Notes under the pieces: generated by a model
Databases searched by the model: none
Told to the model about the DNA's origin: nothing
Seen by the model: only the letters and a program-made list of their open reading frames with translations
Assembly (NCBI GenBank): GCA_003574785.1
Contig: QORU01000004.1
Coordinates: forward strand, 62,001-126,000
DNA length: 64,000 nt
Direction of reading: 5' to 3'
DNA from: Taklimakanibacter deserti
GTDB lineage: Bacteria > Pseudomonadota > Alphaproteobacteria > Rhizobiales > Aestuariivirgaceae
Shown: in pieces, positions 44,316 to 54,590 of the stretch
Numbering within the stretch: the first letter of the stretch is position 1
Layout: each line of letters begins with the position of its first letter
Made by a program: the position numbers and the translations under genes

Positions 44316-45587
44316 TCATTTCTGCGCGACGAGCCGGTCGATCATGGGCTGGGTGATGAGGCAGATGCCGTTGTCGGTGCGCCGAAAGCGCTTGCCGTCG
44401 AGCACCGGATCCTCGCCGACCACGAGACCTTCGGGGATCTCGACGCCACGGTCGATGACGACGCGCTTGAGCCGGGCGCCGCGGCCGACATTGACATAGG
44501 GCAGTACCACGGCGTGTTCCATGCGCGAATAGGAATTGACCCTGACGCCGGTGAAGAGCAGCGAGTTCTTGACGCCGGCGCCCGAGATGATGCAGCCGCC
44601 GGCGACCAGCGAGCTCACCGCCTTGCCGCGGCGCCCGTCCTCGTCATGGACGAACTTGGCCGGCGGCACCAGTTCCGAATAGGTCCAGATCGGCCAGTTG
44701 TGATCAAAGAGATCGAGCGCCGGCACGGTGTCGGTGAGATCGATATTCGCCTCCCAATAGGCATCGACGGTGCCGACGTCGCGCCAATAGGACTGGCTTT
44801 CATTCTCCGAGCGCACGCAGGAGCGCGGGAAACGATGCGCATAGGCTTTGCCATGCTCGACGAGATAGGGAACGATGTCCTTGCCGAAGTCGCGCGCCGA
44901 TCCCTTTTCCGCCGCGTCGCGCCGCAATTGCTCGAACAGGAACTTGGTCTGGAACACATAGATGCCCATCGAGGCCAGCGCCATGTCGGGCTTGTCCGGC
45001 ATGCCGGGCGGATCCTTCGGCTTCTCGATGAAGCTGATGATGCGGTCCTTGTCGTCGATATGCATGACGCCGAAGCCCACCGCTTCCATGCGCGGCACTT
45101 CCAGGCATCCGACCGTCACGTCCGCACCCATATCGACATGCTGCTGCAGCATCAGCTCATAGTCCATCTTGTAGACGTGATCGCCCGCCAGGATGATCAT
45201 ATATTCGGGAGCATAGCTCTCGATGATATCGATGTTCTGATAGACGGCGTCCGCCGTGCCGGCATACCACTGGTCCTCGGAGACGCGCTGGCTGGCGGGC
45301 AGGATGTCGAAGCTCTCGTTGCGTTCGGGCCTGAGGAAGTTCCAGCCGCGCTGCAGATGGCGGATCAGGCTGTGCGCCTTGTATTGGGTGGCGACGCCGA
45401 TGCGGCGGATGCCGGAATTGATCGCATTGGCGAGGGCGAAATCGATGATGCGCGTCTTGCCGCCGAAATAGACGGCGGGCTTCGCCCTCTTGTCGGTCAG
45501 CTCCATCAGCCGTGAGCCGCGCCCGCCGGCGAGCACATAGGCCATGGCATCGCGCGCCAGAGGTGCGTATCTGCGTCTTTCTGCCAT
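44316..45587 (-). CDS. glgC: Glucose-1-phosphate adenylyltransferase
   Basis: A 423-residue ADP-glucose pyrophosphorylase. The ATP loop is [22 protein letters not shown] follows, and the C-terminal left-handed beta-helix has the hexapeptide pattern ([12 protein letters not shown]). It makes ADP-glucose from ATP and glucose-1-phosphate, the committed step, normally controlled by glycolytic intermediates. It starts 13 nt after glgB. Confidence 0.96.
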   Translation of the reverse strand: MAERRRYAPLARDAMAYVLAGGRGSRLMELTDKRAKPAVYFGGKTRIIDFALANAINSGIRRIGVATQYKAHSLIRHLQRGWNFLRPERNESFDILPASQRVSEDQWYAGTADAVYQNIDIIESYAPEYMIILAGDHVYKMDYELMLQQHVDMGADVTVGCLEVPRMEAVGFGVMHIDDKDRIISFIEKPKDPPGMPDKPDMALASMGIYVFQTKFLFEQLRRDAAEKGSARDFGKDIVPYLVEHGKAYAHRFPRSCVRSENESQSYWRDVGTVDAYWEANIDLTDTVPALDLFDHNWPIWTYSELVPPAKFVHDEDGRRGKAVSSLVAGGCIISGAGVKNSLLFTGVRVNSYSRMEHAVVLPYVNVGRGARLKRVVIDRGVEIPEGLVVGEDPVLDGKRFRRTDNGICLITQPMIDRLVAQK

Positions 45588-45600
45588 GCTTTCCCTCCCC

Positions 45601-47796
45601 CTATCCCTCGTGCTCGAGGATCAGCGTCGCCAGAGGCGGCAAGGTTACGCGCGCGCTGGCAGGCTGTCCGTGCGATCCTTGTTCTTGTCCCATGATGACA
45701 CCAAAATTGCCTTGCCCGCTACCGCCATAATTTGTCGCGTCGGTATTGATCCGTTCACGCCAGTGCCCGGCAAGGGGCAGCGGCAGCACATAGTCATGCC
45801 GCGGCACCGGTGTAAAATTGGAAACGGCCACCACGGGCCTATGGTTCCCGCCCGACTTGCGCATCCAGGCGAAGACGGAATTGTCCCGGTCATCGGCGAT
45901 CAGCCATTCGAAGCCGTCGCCCTCGCAATCGCGCGCGTGAAGCTGCGGCAGCGCTCGGTAGAGCGCATTGAGATCGCGTACCAGGCTGCGCACGCCGCCA
46001 TGCGAGGGATATTGCAACAGCTCCCAGTCGAGGCCGCGGGCCTCGCTCCATTCGTCGCGCTGGGCGAACTCCTGCCCCATGAACAAGAGCTTCTTGCCAG
46101 GATAGGCCCACATGAAGGCGTAATAGGCCCGCAAGTTCGCGAATTTCTGCCAGTCGTCGCCCGCCATCTTGGTGAGGAGCGAGCCTTTGCCATGCACCAC
46201 CTCGTCATGCGACAGCGGCAGCACGAAATTCTCCGAGAAGGCATAGAGCAGCCCGAAGGTCAGGTCGTTGTGGTGATGCTTGCGGTGGATGGGCTCGTGC
46301 GACATGTAGCGCAGCGTGTCGTGCATGAAACCCATGTTCCATTTGAAGCCGAAGCCTAGGCCGCCCACATGGGTGGGCTGCGAGACGCCGGGCCAGGCGG
46401 TCGACTCTTCGGCGACCGTGACGATGCCGGGATGGGTGCCATAGGCCGTTGCATTCATGCGCTTGAGGAAGGCGATGGCTTCCTGGTTTTCGCGCCCGCC
46501 CTCCGGATTCGGGATCCATTCGCCTTCCTTGCGGGAATAATCGAGATAGAGCATCGAGGCGACGGCATCGACGCGCAAGCCGTCGGCATGGAAACGCTCC
46601 ATCCAATAGAGTGCATTGTTGATGAGGAAGGTCGAAACTTCGGTGCGCCCGAAATTATAGATGGCGGTGTTCCAATCGGGATGGAAGCCGCGGCGTGGAT
46701 CCTGATGCTCGTAGAGAGCCGTGCCGTCGAAATGCGCAAGCCCATGCTCATCGGTCGGGAAATGCGCCGGCACCCAGTCGAGGATGACACCGAGGCCAAG
46801 CGCATGGGCCCGGTCCATGAAATAGGCGAAATCTCGGGGGCTGCCGAAGCGGGCGGTCGGCGCGTAAAGCCCGGTCGGCTGATAGCCCCAGGACGGATCG
46901 AAGGGATGCTCGCTCACCGGCAGGAGCTCGATATGGGTGAAGCCCATATCGGCGGCATAGGGCAAGAGATCGTCCGCGAGCTCGCGATAGCTGAAGAAGC
47001 GCCCGTCGCCATGGCGCTTCCATGAGCCGAGATGCACTTCATAAATGGTCATCGGGCTGCGGCGATGGTCCTTTTGGGCTCTTGCTTTCAGATAATCCGC
47101 ATCGCTCCAGGTGAAAGCTTCGGGTGCTGCGATGACGGAGGCGGTCTTGGGCCGCATCTCCGACTGGAAGGCGAGCGGATCGGCCTTGAGCGGCAGAAGT
47201 CTGTCCTGGGCGCCGATGATCTCGAATTTGTAGACCGTCTTCGGCTCGAGCTCGGGGATGAAGATTTCCCACAAGCCCGCGCCCTTGCGATGGCGCATCA
47301 CATGCCGCCGTCCGTCCCAGCGGTTGAAATCGCCGACCACCGAGACGCGCTTGGCATTGGGCGCCCAGACCGCGAAGAGCACGCCGGCGATGCCCTCATG
47401 CGTGATCGCGTGGGCGCCGAGCTTGTCGTAAAGCCTCAGATGCGTGCCCTGGGCGACATAATAATCGTCCATGGGGCCGAGGATGGGACCGAAGGAGTAA
47501 GGATCGACGACCGTCCACTGTCCGGTCGCGTTCTTGGCATCGTAGAAAACCGGGGACTGGTTTTTGAGCGCGACCTTGCCTTCGAAATAGCCCGGTCCCT
47601 GCCCGGCTTCGAGCTCGCCCAGCGCCGTGCCGTCGAGGGTGAAGGCGGCCACCGTCTCGGCATCCGGAATGACGGCGCGGGCGACATAGTGGGATCCCGC
47701 TTTGTGCACACCGAGCTTCGCGAACGGATCGCCATGGGTCCCCGAAACAAGTGCGGCGATCTCCGCCGCCTCGAGTTGCCATCGCGCTTCCGTCAT
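45601..47796 (-). CDS. glgB: 1,4-alpha-glucan branching enzyme
   Basis: A 731-residue GH13 branching enzyme with an N-terminal CBM48 module. The nucleophile is Asp410 ([12 protein letters not shown]), the acid Glu463 (VAEEST) and the third carboxylate Asp531 ([13 protein letters not shown]). It cuts alpha-1,4 chains and re-attaches them as alpha-1,6 branches. It begins 6 nt after glgP. Confidence 0.96.
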   Translation of the reverse strand: MTEARWQLEAAEIAALVSGTHGDPFAKLGVHKAGSHYVARAVIPDAETVAAFTLDGTALGELEAGQGPGYFEGKVALKNQSPVFYDAKNATGQWTVVDPYSFGPILGPMDDYYVAQGTHLRLYDKLGAHAITHEGIAGVLFAVWAPNAKRVSVVGDFNRWDGRRHVMRHRKGAGLWEIFIPELEPKTVYKFEIIGAQDRLLPLKADPLAFQSEMRPKTASVIAAPEAFTWSDADYLKARAQKDHRRSPMTIYEVHLGSWKRHGDGRFFSYRELADDLLPYAADMGFTHIELLPVSEHPFDPSWGYQPTGLYAPTARFGSPRDFAYFMDRAHALGLGVILDWVPAHFPTDEHGLAHFDGTALYEHQDPRRGFHPDWNTAIYNFGRTEVSTFLINNALYWMERFHADGLRVDAVASMLYLDYSRKEGEWIPNPEGGRENQEAIAFLKRMNATAYGTHPGIVTVAEESTAWPGVSQPTHVGGLGFGFKWNMGFMHDTLRYMSHEPIHRKHHHNDLTFGLLYAFSENFVLPLSHDEVVHGKGSLLTKMAGDDWQKFANLRAYYAFMWAYPGKKLLFMGQEFAQRDEWSEARGLDWELLQYPSHGGVRSLVRDLNALYRALPQLHARDCEGDGFEWLIADDRDNSVFAWMRKSGGNHRPVVAVSNFTPVPRHDYVLPLPLAGHWRERINTDATNYGGSGQGNFGVIMGQEQGSHGQPASARVTLPPLATLILEHEG

Positions 47797-47802
47797 TCGA
47801 CC

Positions 47803-50274
47803 TCACATGGATGGCACGGTCCAGATTTCCCGCGCATAGTCACGGATCGTCCGGTCGGCTGAGAACCACGCCATATTGGCGGTGTTGCGGATGGCCTTGT
47901 CATGCCAGCGCGGCGGCGTGCTCCACAAGGCATCGATCTCGCGCTGCGCCTTGGCGTAGGCGGCGAAATCGGCGGCCACCATGAACCAGTCGCTCGAGGT
48001 CAGGAGATCGATCAATCCCTTGTAGCGATCGGGCTCGCCCGGCGAAAACACACCTGATCCCATCATATCGAGTACATCCCGCAATTCCGGCGTCGCCTCG
48101 ATGACGGCGCGCGGATCGTATCCGGACGCCCGGCGGGCCGCAACTTCCTCGGCGGTCATGCCGAAGATCACGATATTGTCGGCGCCGACCCGGTCGCGGA
48201 TCTCCACATTGGCACCATCGAGCGTGCCGATGGTGAGTGCCCCATTCAACGCGAATTTCATGTTGCCGGTTCCCGACGCTTCCATGCCGGCGGTCGAGAT
48301 CTGCTCGGAAAGGTCGGCCGCCGGGATGATGAGCTCGGCCAGGCTCACATTGTAATTGGGGACGAAGACGATCTTGATGAGACCGCGCACGGAAGGGTCG
48401 GAATTGACCACGCGCGCGACGTCATTGATGAGCCTTATGATCAGCTTCGCCTGCCAATAGCTCGCCGCCGACTTGCCGCCGAAGATCTTGACCCTGGGTA
48501 CCCATCCCTTCTCCGGATGCGAGCGGATCTGGTTATAGACCGAGATCGCCTCCAGGATATTGAGAAGCTGGCGCTTATATTCGTGGATGCGCTTCACCTG
48601 CACGTCGAACATGGCGGCGGGATCGACCCTGACGCCCATGCGCTGGATCTCTCGCGCCAGCCTCTCCTTGTTGGCGCGCTTGATCCCGGCAAAGCGTTCC
48701 TGGAAGGCGCTGTCGCCGGCGAATTTGTTGAGATCGGCGAGCAGCTCGAGGTCATCGAGCACGTCGATGCCGATGGTGTCGCAGATGAGGCGCGTGAGGC
48801 CTTCATTGGCCTGGAACAGCCAGCGCCTTGGCGTGATGCCGTTGGTCTTGTTGGTGATGCGGCCGGGAAAGGCCTCGTTCAGGTCCTTGAAGACGGTGGT
48901 CTTCATGAGCTCCGTATGCAGGCCCGACACGCCATTGACCTTGTGGGAGCCCGCGAAAGCGAGCTGCCCCATGCGCACCCGCCGCCCATTATGCTCATCG
49001 ATGAGCGAGATCGCCGATAGCACGGCATCGCTGGCCGATCGTCCACGCGCCTCCTGCAGGAGCTTGGCGTTGATCGCATAGATGATCTGCATGTGCCGCG
49101 GCAGCAGTCGCTCGAAGAGATGGAGCGGCCACGTCTCGAGCGCCTCCGGCAGGAGCGTATGGTTGGTGTAGGAAATGCAAGCGCGGGTCAGCTCCCAGGC
49201 ATGGTCCCAGTCGAGATCGTGCCGGTCGACCAGGATGCGCATGAGCTCGGCCACAGCGACCGCCGGATGCGTGTCGTTGAGCTGGATCGCCACCTTGTCG
49301 GGCAGGCTTGCGAGCGAACCGAACTGCTTGATGTGGCGCCGGATGAGATCCCTGAGCGAGGCCGAGACGAAGAAATATTCCTGCCTGAGGCGCAGTTCCT
49401 GTCCGGCGAGCGTGCTGTCGGAGGGATAGAGCACTTGCGTGATGGTTTCGGCGCGCGCCTGCTCGGTAAGCGCCCCCAGATGATCGCCGCGATTGAAGGC
49501 ATCGAGCCGGATCGGGTCGAGCGCCTGGGCGCCCCACAGCCGCAGCGTATTCACCCTCTTGCCGCGCCAGCCGGCGATCGGTGTGTCGAAGGCGACCGCC
49601 TGCACCGTCTCGCTCGGGATCCAGGTGTGCTTGAGCGAATTGTCCTCCATCTCCACCGTCTCGACGGTGCCGCCGAAGCCGATCTCATAGGCCGCTTCCT
49701 GGCGCTCGAACTCCCAGGGATTGCCATGGGCGAGCCAGTCTTCCGGCACTTCGATCTGCTGGCCGTCCTTGATCTTCTGCTTGAACAGGCCATGCTGGTA
49801 GCGGATGCCATAGCCATAGGCCGGGATGTCGACGCTCGCCATGCTCTCCATGAAGCAGGCGGCGAGCCTGCCGAGGCCGCCATTGCCGAGCGCCGCATCG
49901 GCTTCGAGCGCCTCGATCAGATCGAGCTCGACATTGAGGCTCTTCAGCGCCTGGGTGACGGGCTCGACGAGACCCAGATTGCTCATCGCATCGCGCAACA
50001 GGCGGCCGATGAGGAATTCGAGCGACAGATAATAGACGCGCTTGGCGTTCTTGGCATAGGCATCGCGCGTCGAATTCATCCAGTGGTCGATGATGCGGTC
50101 GCGCACCGCATGGATGGTGGCGGCGAGCCAGTCATGGTTGCGCGCGACGAGCGGGTCCTTGCCCACCGTATAAGCGAGCTTCTCCAGGATTTCGGCCCGA
50201 AGCGTTGCGGCATCGGTGCGCCTGGGCGCCGGCTTCGGCGCTTCGGGGTGGATTTGCGTGACAGTTTGAACCAT
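47803..50274 (-). CDS. glgP: Glycogen/starch/alpha-glucan phosphorylase
   Basis: An 823-residue GT35 phosphorylase. Lys673 in GTGNMKFALNG carries the PLP cofactor, and LGNGGLGRLAACFMES is the N-terminal family block. It releases glucose-1-phosphate from chain ends using phosphate. It is the first gene of an eight-gene minus-strand operon that runs to 35716. A TATAAT box lies on the minus strand at 50307-50302, about 28 nt before the start, with a poor -35. Confidence 0.96.
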   Translation of the reverse strand: MVQTVTQIHPEAPKPAPRRTDAATLRAEILEKLAYTVGKDPLVARNHDWLAATIHAVRDRIIDHWMNSTRDAYAKNAKRVYYLSLEFLIGRLLRDAMSNLGLVEPVTQALKSLNVELDLIEALEADAALGNGGLGRLAACFMESMASVDIPAYGYGIRYQHGLFKQKIKDGQQIEVPEDWLAHGNPWEFERQEAAYEIGFGGTVETVEMEDNSLKHTWIPSETVQAVAFDTPIAGWRGKRVNTLRLWGAQALDPIRLDAFNRGDHLGALTEQARAETITQVLYPSDSTLAGQELRLRQEYFFVSASLRDLIRRHIKQFGSLASLPDKVAIQLNDTHPAVAVAELMRILVDRHDLDWDHAWELTRACISYTNHTLLPEALETWPLHLFERLLPRHMQIIYAINAKLLQEARGRSASDAVLSAISLIDEHNGRRVRMGQLAFAGSHKVNGVSGLHTELMKTTVFKDLNEAFPGRITNKTNGITPRRWLFQANEGLTRLICDTIGIDVLDDLELLADLNKFAGDSAFQERFAGIKRANKERLAREIQRMGVRVDPAAMFDVQVKRIHEYKRQLLNILEAISVYNQIRSHPEKGWVPRVKIFGGKSAASYWQAKLIIRLINDVARVVNSDPSVRGLIKIVFVPNYNVSLAELIIPAADLSEQISTAGMEASGTGNMKFALNGALTIGTLDGANVEIRDRVGADNIVIFGMTAEEVAARRASGYDPRAVIEATPELRDVLDMMGSGVFSPGEPDRYKGLIDLLTSSDWFMVAADFAAYAKAQREIDALWSTPPRWHDKAIRNTANMAWFSADRTIRDYAREIWTVPSM

Positions 50275-50301
50275 GGGCCCTCGGCAAGTTTATGCTCCCG
50301 T

Positions 50302-50307
50302 ATTATA
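50302..50307 (-). promoter_or_regulatory. Possible -10 box of the glycogen operon
   Basis: TATAAT on the minus strand lies 28 nt before the glgP ATG in the 66-bp gap between glgP and the divergent isomerase gene. The sequence 17 nt upstream (TCAAAT) is a weak -35, so an activator or another sigma factor may be needed. Confidence 0.35.
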
Positions 50308-50340
50308 GGGTGAACAGCAAGACTATTTGACGGGGTTAAG

Positions 50341-51138
50341 ATGCCGCGCTTCGCTGCAAATTTGAGCATGATGTTCCCGGAAATCCCCTTTCTGGAGCGC
50401 TTCGCGGCGGCCCGCAAAGCCGGCTTTACGGGCGTGGAATTCCTCTTTCCCTACACTTTCGCCAAGGCCGACATCCTTGCCCGGCGGAAGGAGGCAGGAC
50501 TTGCCCAAATTTTGTTCAATACCCCGCCGGGGAATTGGGAGGCCGGCGAGCGTGGCTTCGCCGCCCTTCCCCGCAAACAGGACGCCTTCCGGCGCACGTT
50601 CGAACAGGCGCTGGATTATGCCGTCGCTCTCGAAAATCCGCGCATTCACGTAATGGCAGGAATCCCCGCGGCCGACGATGACCTCGAGGCCTGCGCCGCC
50701 TGCTTTGTCGAGAATCTGAGCTGGGCCGCGAGCCTCGCCGGACCTCAGATCATCACCCTCCTCATCGAGCCCCTCAATCCGGTCGACATGCCAGGCTACT
50801 TCCTGAAATCGGCCGACCAGGCGGCCGAGATCCTGAAGCGCGTCGGCGCCCCGAATGTGAAACTGCAATATGACCTCTATCATCAGCAGATGAGCCGCGG
50901 CGCCGTCGCAGAGACCTTGCGCAGGCATTTGGGGATCATCGGCCATATCCAGGTCGCGGGCGTCCCCGGCCGCAACGAGCCCGATGCCGGACAGGAGCTC
51001 AATGTGTCCTATCTCTTCAAGCTCATCGACGAGCTTGGCTATGACGGCTGGATCGGTTGCGAGTATCGCCCGCGCAATGGGACCGACGCGGGCCTAACCT
51101 GGCTGCGACCCTACGGCATCGGTCAGCTGGATAGATGA
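50341..51138 (+). CDS. hyi: Hydroxypyruvate isomerase family TIM barrel
   Basis: A 265-residue xylose isomerase-like barrel. LIEPLNPVDMPGYF and YDLYHQQ match hydroxypyruvate isomerases (Hyi/OtnI), as do HIQVAGVPGRNEPD and GCEYRPR. These provide the Glu, Asp, His and Glu metal site. The enzyme interconverts hydroxypyruvate and tartronate semialdehyde, or a related 2-oxo acid as in the OtnI branch. It is divergent from glgP and overlaps the FMO gene by 4 nt. No glyoxylate carboligase or reductase is nearby. Confidence 0.85.
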   Translation: MPRFAANLSMMFPEIPFLERFAAARKAGFTGVEFLFPYTFAKADILARRKEAGLAQILFNTPPGNWEAGERGFAALPRKQDAFRRTFEQALDYAVALENPRIHVMAGIPAADDDLEACAACFVENLSWAASLAGPQIITLLIEPLNPVDMPGYFLKSADQAAEILKRVGAPNVKLQYDLYHQQMSRGAVAETLRRHLGIIGHIQVAGVPGRNEPDAGQELNVSYLFKLIDELGYDGWIGCEYRPRNGTDAGLTWLRPYGIGQLDR

Positions 51139-52709
51139 CGGGCGATAACCGGCGCGTTGCTATTGTCGGCGCCGGCCCCGCGGGCCTCGTCGGCGCGCGC
51201 TTCCTCAAGTCCCGAGGATTCGAACCGGTCCTGTTCGACCGGGGCCGGCGGGTCGGCGGTCAATGGGATCACACCGCGCCGATGAGTGGCGTCTGGCCGG
51301 ACATGCGGGCCAATACGAGCCTGATCCTGACCCGCTTCAGCGATCTCGACTACGCTCGGGGCACCGCCGCATTTCCGCATAATGAACAGGTCCGCGCCTA
51401 TCTCGAAGCCTATGCGGCGCGGTTCGACCTCTTGCCCGCGATCCGGCTCGCCACGATCGTCGATGAGATTGCTCGCGCGCCGGATGGCGGATACAGGCTC
51501 ACGGCGACTGACGCCAACGGAGCTGAGATCGTAGAGACCTTCCCTCGCGTCGTGATCGCATCGGGCCGCTACAACCTTCCGGCGACGCCGGATATCGAGG
51601 GACTCTCCTCCTTTGCGGGTCGGGCCGGCCTGCGTCACGCCTTCGACTATGACGGACCGGATGAATTTCAGGGCGCCAGGGTGCTCGTCGCCGGCGGCAG
51701 CAACAGCGCCCTCGAGATCGCCTGCGACCTGGCGCGTCTCGGCGCAGCCAGCGTCACGATTGCGATGCGACGGCAGCGCTATGTCGTCCCGAAGCTCATC
51801 GCCGGCGTGCCTGTCGACAATATCGGCCTGACGCGCTTTGCGGCACTCGCCGCCGAGACCTTCCCGCCCGAGGTCACCGCGGCGGCGCTCAAGGCCTTCA
51901 TCCTCGAAGCCTCGGGCAATCCCGCCATCTACGGCGCCCCGCCCCCGGCAGAGAACCTGCTTGAGGCAAGGGTCGCTCTGAATCAGGACTACGTGCCCCT
52001 CCTCGCCGAGGGCCGGCTCACGACGCGACCGTGGATCACGCGCATGGAAGGCCGGACCGTGTGGTTCGAGGACGGCACGTCGGCGGCGTTCGACGCGGTC
52101 GTCATGTGCACCGGCTACAAGCTGTCGCTGCCCTTTCTGTCCCGGGAGATCAGGGAAATCCTCGCCACCGACGATACCCATATCGACCTCGCGGATTCCA
52201 CCTTCCATCCTGATCTCGACGGTTTGGCCTTTCTCGGCCTCTATCCGCTCATCGGTCCCTACTTTCCCGTCCTTGAGCTCCAGGCGCGCTATCTCGCCTA
52301 TGCCTGGAACGGGGCGATACCTCGCCCGGCACGCGCGCAGCTCATGGCGGAAGTCGCGGCCTATCGAAAGAGGCGCGGAGGACCGCAGGGGCGAATGATG
52401 CATGCCATGGCGATCCGTTTCGCACGGCTCGCGGGCGTCGAGCCTCAACCGGCGGAGACGCCTCAAATCGCCCGCGCCCTGATGTTCGGACCATTGACGG
52501 CTAACTCGTTCCGTCTCGTCGGGCCCGACGCGCTTGACGGCGCAGCCGGCATCATCGCCGGTGACGCTGCCCGATATGGCGCTGTGTCTGAGCCGGACTT
52601 CACGGATTCAGAGCGCGACCGCCTCGCTGGGCTGGCTGGCACGCGAAACGATTCCGGGCTGGCACGCCTCGCTCAAAAAGCGGGAGTCCCGAAAGGACTC
52701 CCGAAGTAA
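51135..52709 (+). CDS. Flavin-containing monooxygenase
   Basis: A 524-residue class B flavin monooxygenase. The FAD motif VGAGPAGL is near residue 11, GGQWDH follows it, and a second Rossmann motif AGGSNSALE lies at about 190-198. The C-terminal MCTGYKLSLPF corresponds to the ATG-type motif. It would oxygenate N- or S-containing substrates with NADPH and O2. Its ATG overlaps the hyi stop (ATGA). The last codons contain a strong hairpin that serves as the terminator of the opposite-strand gene. Confidence 0.87.
   Translation: MTGDNRRVAIVGAGPAGLVGARFLKSRGFEPVLFDRGRRVGGQWDHTAPMSGVWPDMRANTSLILTRFSDLDYARGTAAFPHNEQVRAYLEAYAARFDLLPAIRLATIVDEIARAPDGGYRLTATDANGAEIVETFPRVVIASGRYNLPATPDIEGLSSFAGRAGLRHAFDYDGPDEFQGARVLVAGGSNSALEIACDLARLGAASVTIAMRRQRYVVPKLIAGVPVDNIGLTRFAALAAETFPPEVTAAALKAFILEASGNPAIYGAPPPAENLLEARVALNQDYVPLLAEGRLTTRPWITRMEGRTVWFEDGTSAAFDAVVMCTGYKLSLPFLSREIREILATDDTHIDLADSTFHPDLDGLAFLGLYPLIGPYFPVLELQARYLAYAWNGAIPRPARAQLMAEVAAYRKRRGGPQGRMMHAMAIRFARLAGVEPQPAETPQIARALMFGPLTANSFRLVGPDALDGAAGIIAGDAARYGAVSEPDFTDSERDRLAGLAGTRNDSGLARLAQKAGVPKGLPK
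52675..52703 (-). terminator. Rho-independent terminator inside the FMO 3' end
   Basis: CGGGAGTCC and GGACTCCCG form a perfect 9-bp stem with a 5-nt loop. Read on the minus strand the stem is followed by CTTTTT, so it should terminate the transcript of the secreted-protein gene ending at 52735. The same bases encode the final residues of the FMO on the plus strand. Confidence 0.7.
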
Positions 52710-52734
52710 CGCACGAGACTAACCCCGGCGCAGC

Positions 52735-53028
52735 TCAAGGCTCCGGCGCGACCACGATATAATCGCCATCGTCATCATAATCGTCATAATCACGGTCACG
52801 GACGACATAGTCATCCTCATAAACGTGATAGGTGCGACGGACACGAGGATAGGCATAGGCATCATACCATCCATAGTCCTCGTAATAGCGATAACGCGGA
52901 CTGACCTGATACGTGTAGAACGGAACGCCGAAATGGACCTCGACATCCGTGTCGGCCGCTGCCGGCATTGTTCCGATCAGGCCGATCGGAAGAGCGATGG
53001 AACATGCAAATAATGCTTTCCTGAACAT
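52735..53028 (-). CDS. Small secreted Tyr/Asp-rich protein, unknown
   Basis: A 97-residue protein with a clear signal peptide (FRKALFACSIALPIGLIG, cleavage near AAADT). The mature part is rich in Tyr, Asp and Arg, ending in a run of DRDYDDYDDDGDY and APEP. The acidic tail could bind cations at the cell surface. No family was recognised. GGAGG lies 6 nt before the ATG at 53028, and a terminator follows at 52703-52675. Confidence 0.7.
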   Translation of the reverse strand: MFRKALFACSIALPIGLIGTMPAAADTDVEVHFGVPFYTYQVSPRYRYYEDYGWYDAYAYPRVRRTYHVYEDDYVVRDRDYDDYDDDGDYIVVAPEP

Positions 53029-53140
53029 ATTCACCTCCGTGATGAATCTGTGATGGGAAAACGATGCGTATCTGCCGCTGTTCCTACACGATAGATTACC
53101 GTTTGTTACGGGATGCGGCGATCGCGTCACGCTTCTGCCG

Positions 53141-54418
53141 CTATTTGCCCGTCAGCAGGTCGAGATCGACGGCATCGGCCATCGCCTTGTATCCGGCATC
53201 ATTGGGATGGAGATGGTCGCCGCAATCATAGTCCGCCCGGATATGGCCGGGCTTGGCCGGATCCTCGGTCGCCTTATCGAAATCGATGACGCCGTCGAAG
53301 GCCCCGCTCGAGCGGATCCACGCATTGACCGCCTGCCTGACCTTCTCTTTCTCCGGCGTGTAGTAGCCTTCCATGGGCGTGCCCTTGAACGTGTCGGTGA
53401 AGGGTGTCAGCGTCGCACCCACCACGCGGATTCCCTGCGCCTGGGCGCGGTCGATGATCTGCTTGTAGCCGAGGATGATCTCGTCCTGCGCGCGCTGTTT
53501 TTCCTCCGGTGTGACACTTTTCTCGCCCGGCCAGCCGATATCGTTGATCCCTTCCATAATCACCAGCGTGGCGACGCGCGGATGGCTCAGCACATCGGCG
53601 TTGAGACGGGAGAGCGCATTGATGCCCATGCCGTCGCTCAAGATCCTGTTGCCCGAGATCGCTTCATTGACGACTGCGATATTGGCATGGCCCGCGGCCT
53701 GCAGCCGCTCGGCGATATGGTCCGGCCAGCGATTGTTCTGATCCGGCGTCGAGCAGTTGCCGTCGGTGATCGAGTCGCCGAAGAACACGATGGCCTTGGC
53801 ATCGCTTGGCGCATCGACCAGTATCCGTGTGAGGAACAGGCGCGACTTGAGCGTGCTCTCGGGCTTGAAGCCGGGGTCCTTGGTGAAATCGCCCGGGCCC
53901 GAGATATAGGCCGTCTGCACGCCGTCCCAATGAACCGTGGACAGCGCCGTCTTCTTCGGGAGATAGATGCTGACCGACAGGCTCGCCAGCGCATTGACCG
54001 GAAGCTCGACCGGATCGCTGACGATCGGCGCCTTGGGCGGCACGCTGACGGAGCTCTGCCCGTTCCAGGTAAGCGCCTTTGCGCTGCCTTTCTCGACCGC
54101 CCCGTCTTCCGCTGCAATGGCGATCGTCGCTGCACCGATGGTGAGCGGCCTCGCGCCATATTCATTGGAGAGCACGACCCGGATGCGGTTGCCGCCAATA
54201 CTGACCCGCGCCGTCTGGCGGATTGTCTGATTGTCCACGGCTTCCGCGATGCCCATGGGCGCCGGCAGCTCGTCATTCCAGCGCGCTTGCGGACTTGCCG
54301 CCCAGCTGGTGATCCAGCTTCCGGCATCCGCAGCACGGCTCGGACCGGCGGATATATTCACAACTATGATGGCGAAAAGGGCGGAAGCAGCGGCACGCAG
54401 GCTGAAGAGCTGAGACAT
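53141..54418 (-). CDS. Secreted SGNH/GDSL hydrolase
   Basis: A 425-residue protein with a signal peptide (residues 1-29) and a beta-rich N-terminal domain (about 35-200) before the SGNH domain. Block I is FFGDSITDG with Ser216, block III is GIND, and the C-terminal DHLHPND supplies Asp401 and His404. The layout is typical of secreted GDSL enzymes that cleave acyl or acetyl groups from polysaccharides. It is unrelated in length and domain plan to the cytoplasmic SGNH protein at 415-1359. Confidence 0.88.
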   Translation of the reverse strand: MSQLFSLRAAASALFAIIVVNISAGPSRAADAGSWITSWAASPQARWNDELPAPMGIAEAVDNQTIRQTARVSIGGNRIRVVLSNEYGARPLTIGAATIAIAAEDGAVEKGSAKALTWNGQSSVSVPPKAPIVSDPVELPVNALASLSVSIYLPKKTALSTVHWDGVQTAYISGPGDFTKDPGFKPESTLKSRLFLTRILVDAPSDAKAIVFFGDSITDGNCSTPDQNNRWPDHIAERLQAAGHANIAVVNEAISGNRILSDGMGINALSRLNADVLSHPRVATLVIMEGINDIGWPGEKSVTPEEKQRAQDEIILGYKQIIDRAQAQGIRVVGATLTPFTDTFKGTPMEGYYTPEKEKVRQAVNAWIRSSGAFDGVIDFDKATEDPAKPGHIRADYDCGDHLHPNDAGYKAMADAVDLDLLTGK

Positions 54419-54549
54419 CGTGACACCCGGTTGGCACAGAGGTTCAGTGCTCTAACAGACTATTGACCATGCGCTTCAGGCACAATTCAACTTGCGTAGC
54501 ACCGCTCTTCCCTTTGGTCACACCAAGGAGTGTCACTGACGAGAGATCC

Positions 54550-54577
54550 ATGAGGGAGCTTGTGTGAGCTCCCTCAT
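54550..54577. terminator. Perfect 11-bp hairpin, possible terminator
   Basis: ATGAGGGAGCT and AGCTCCCTCAT are separated by 6 nt, just after the stop of the minus-strand gene ending at 54591. No U-run follows on the minus strand, so termination would be partial or Rho-dependent, or the hairpin may protect the 3' end. Confidence 0.5.
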
Positions 54578-54590
54578 GTTTGTCGCTAGG

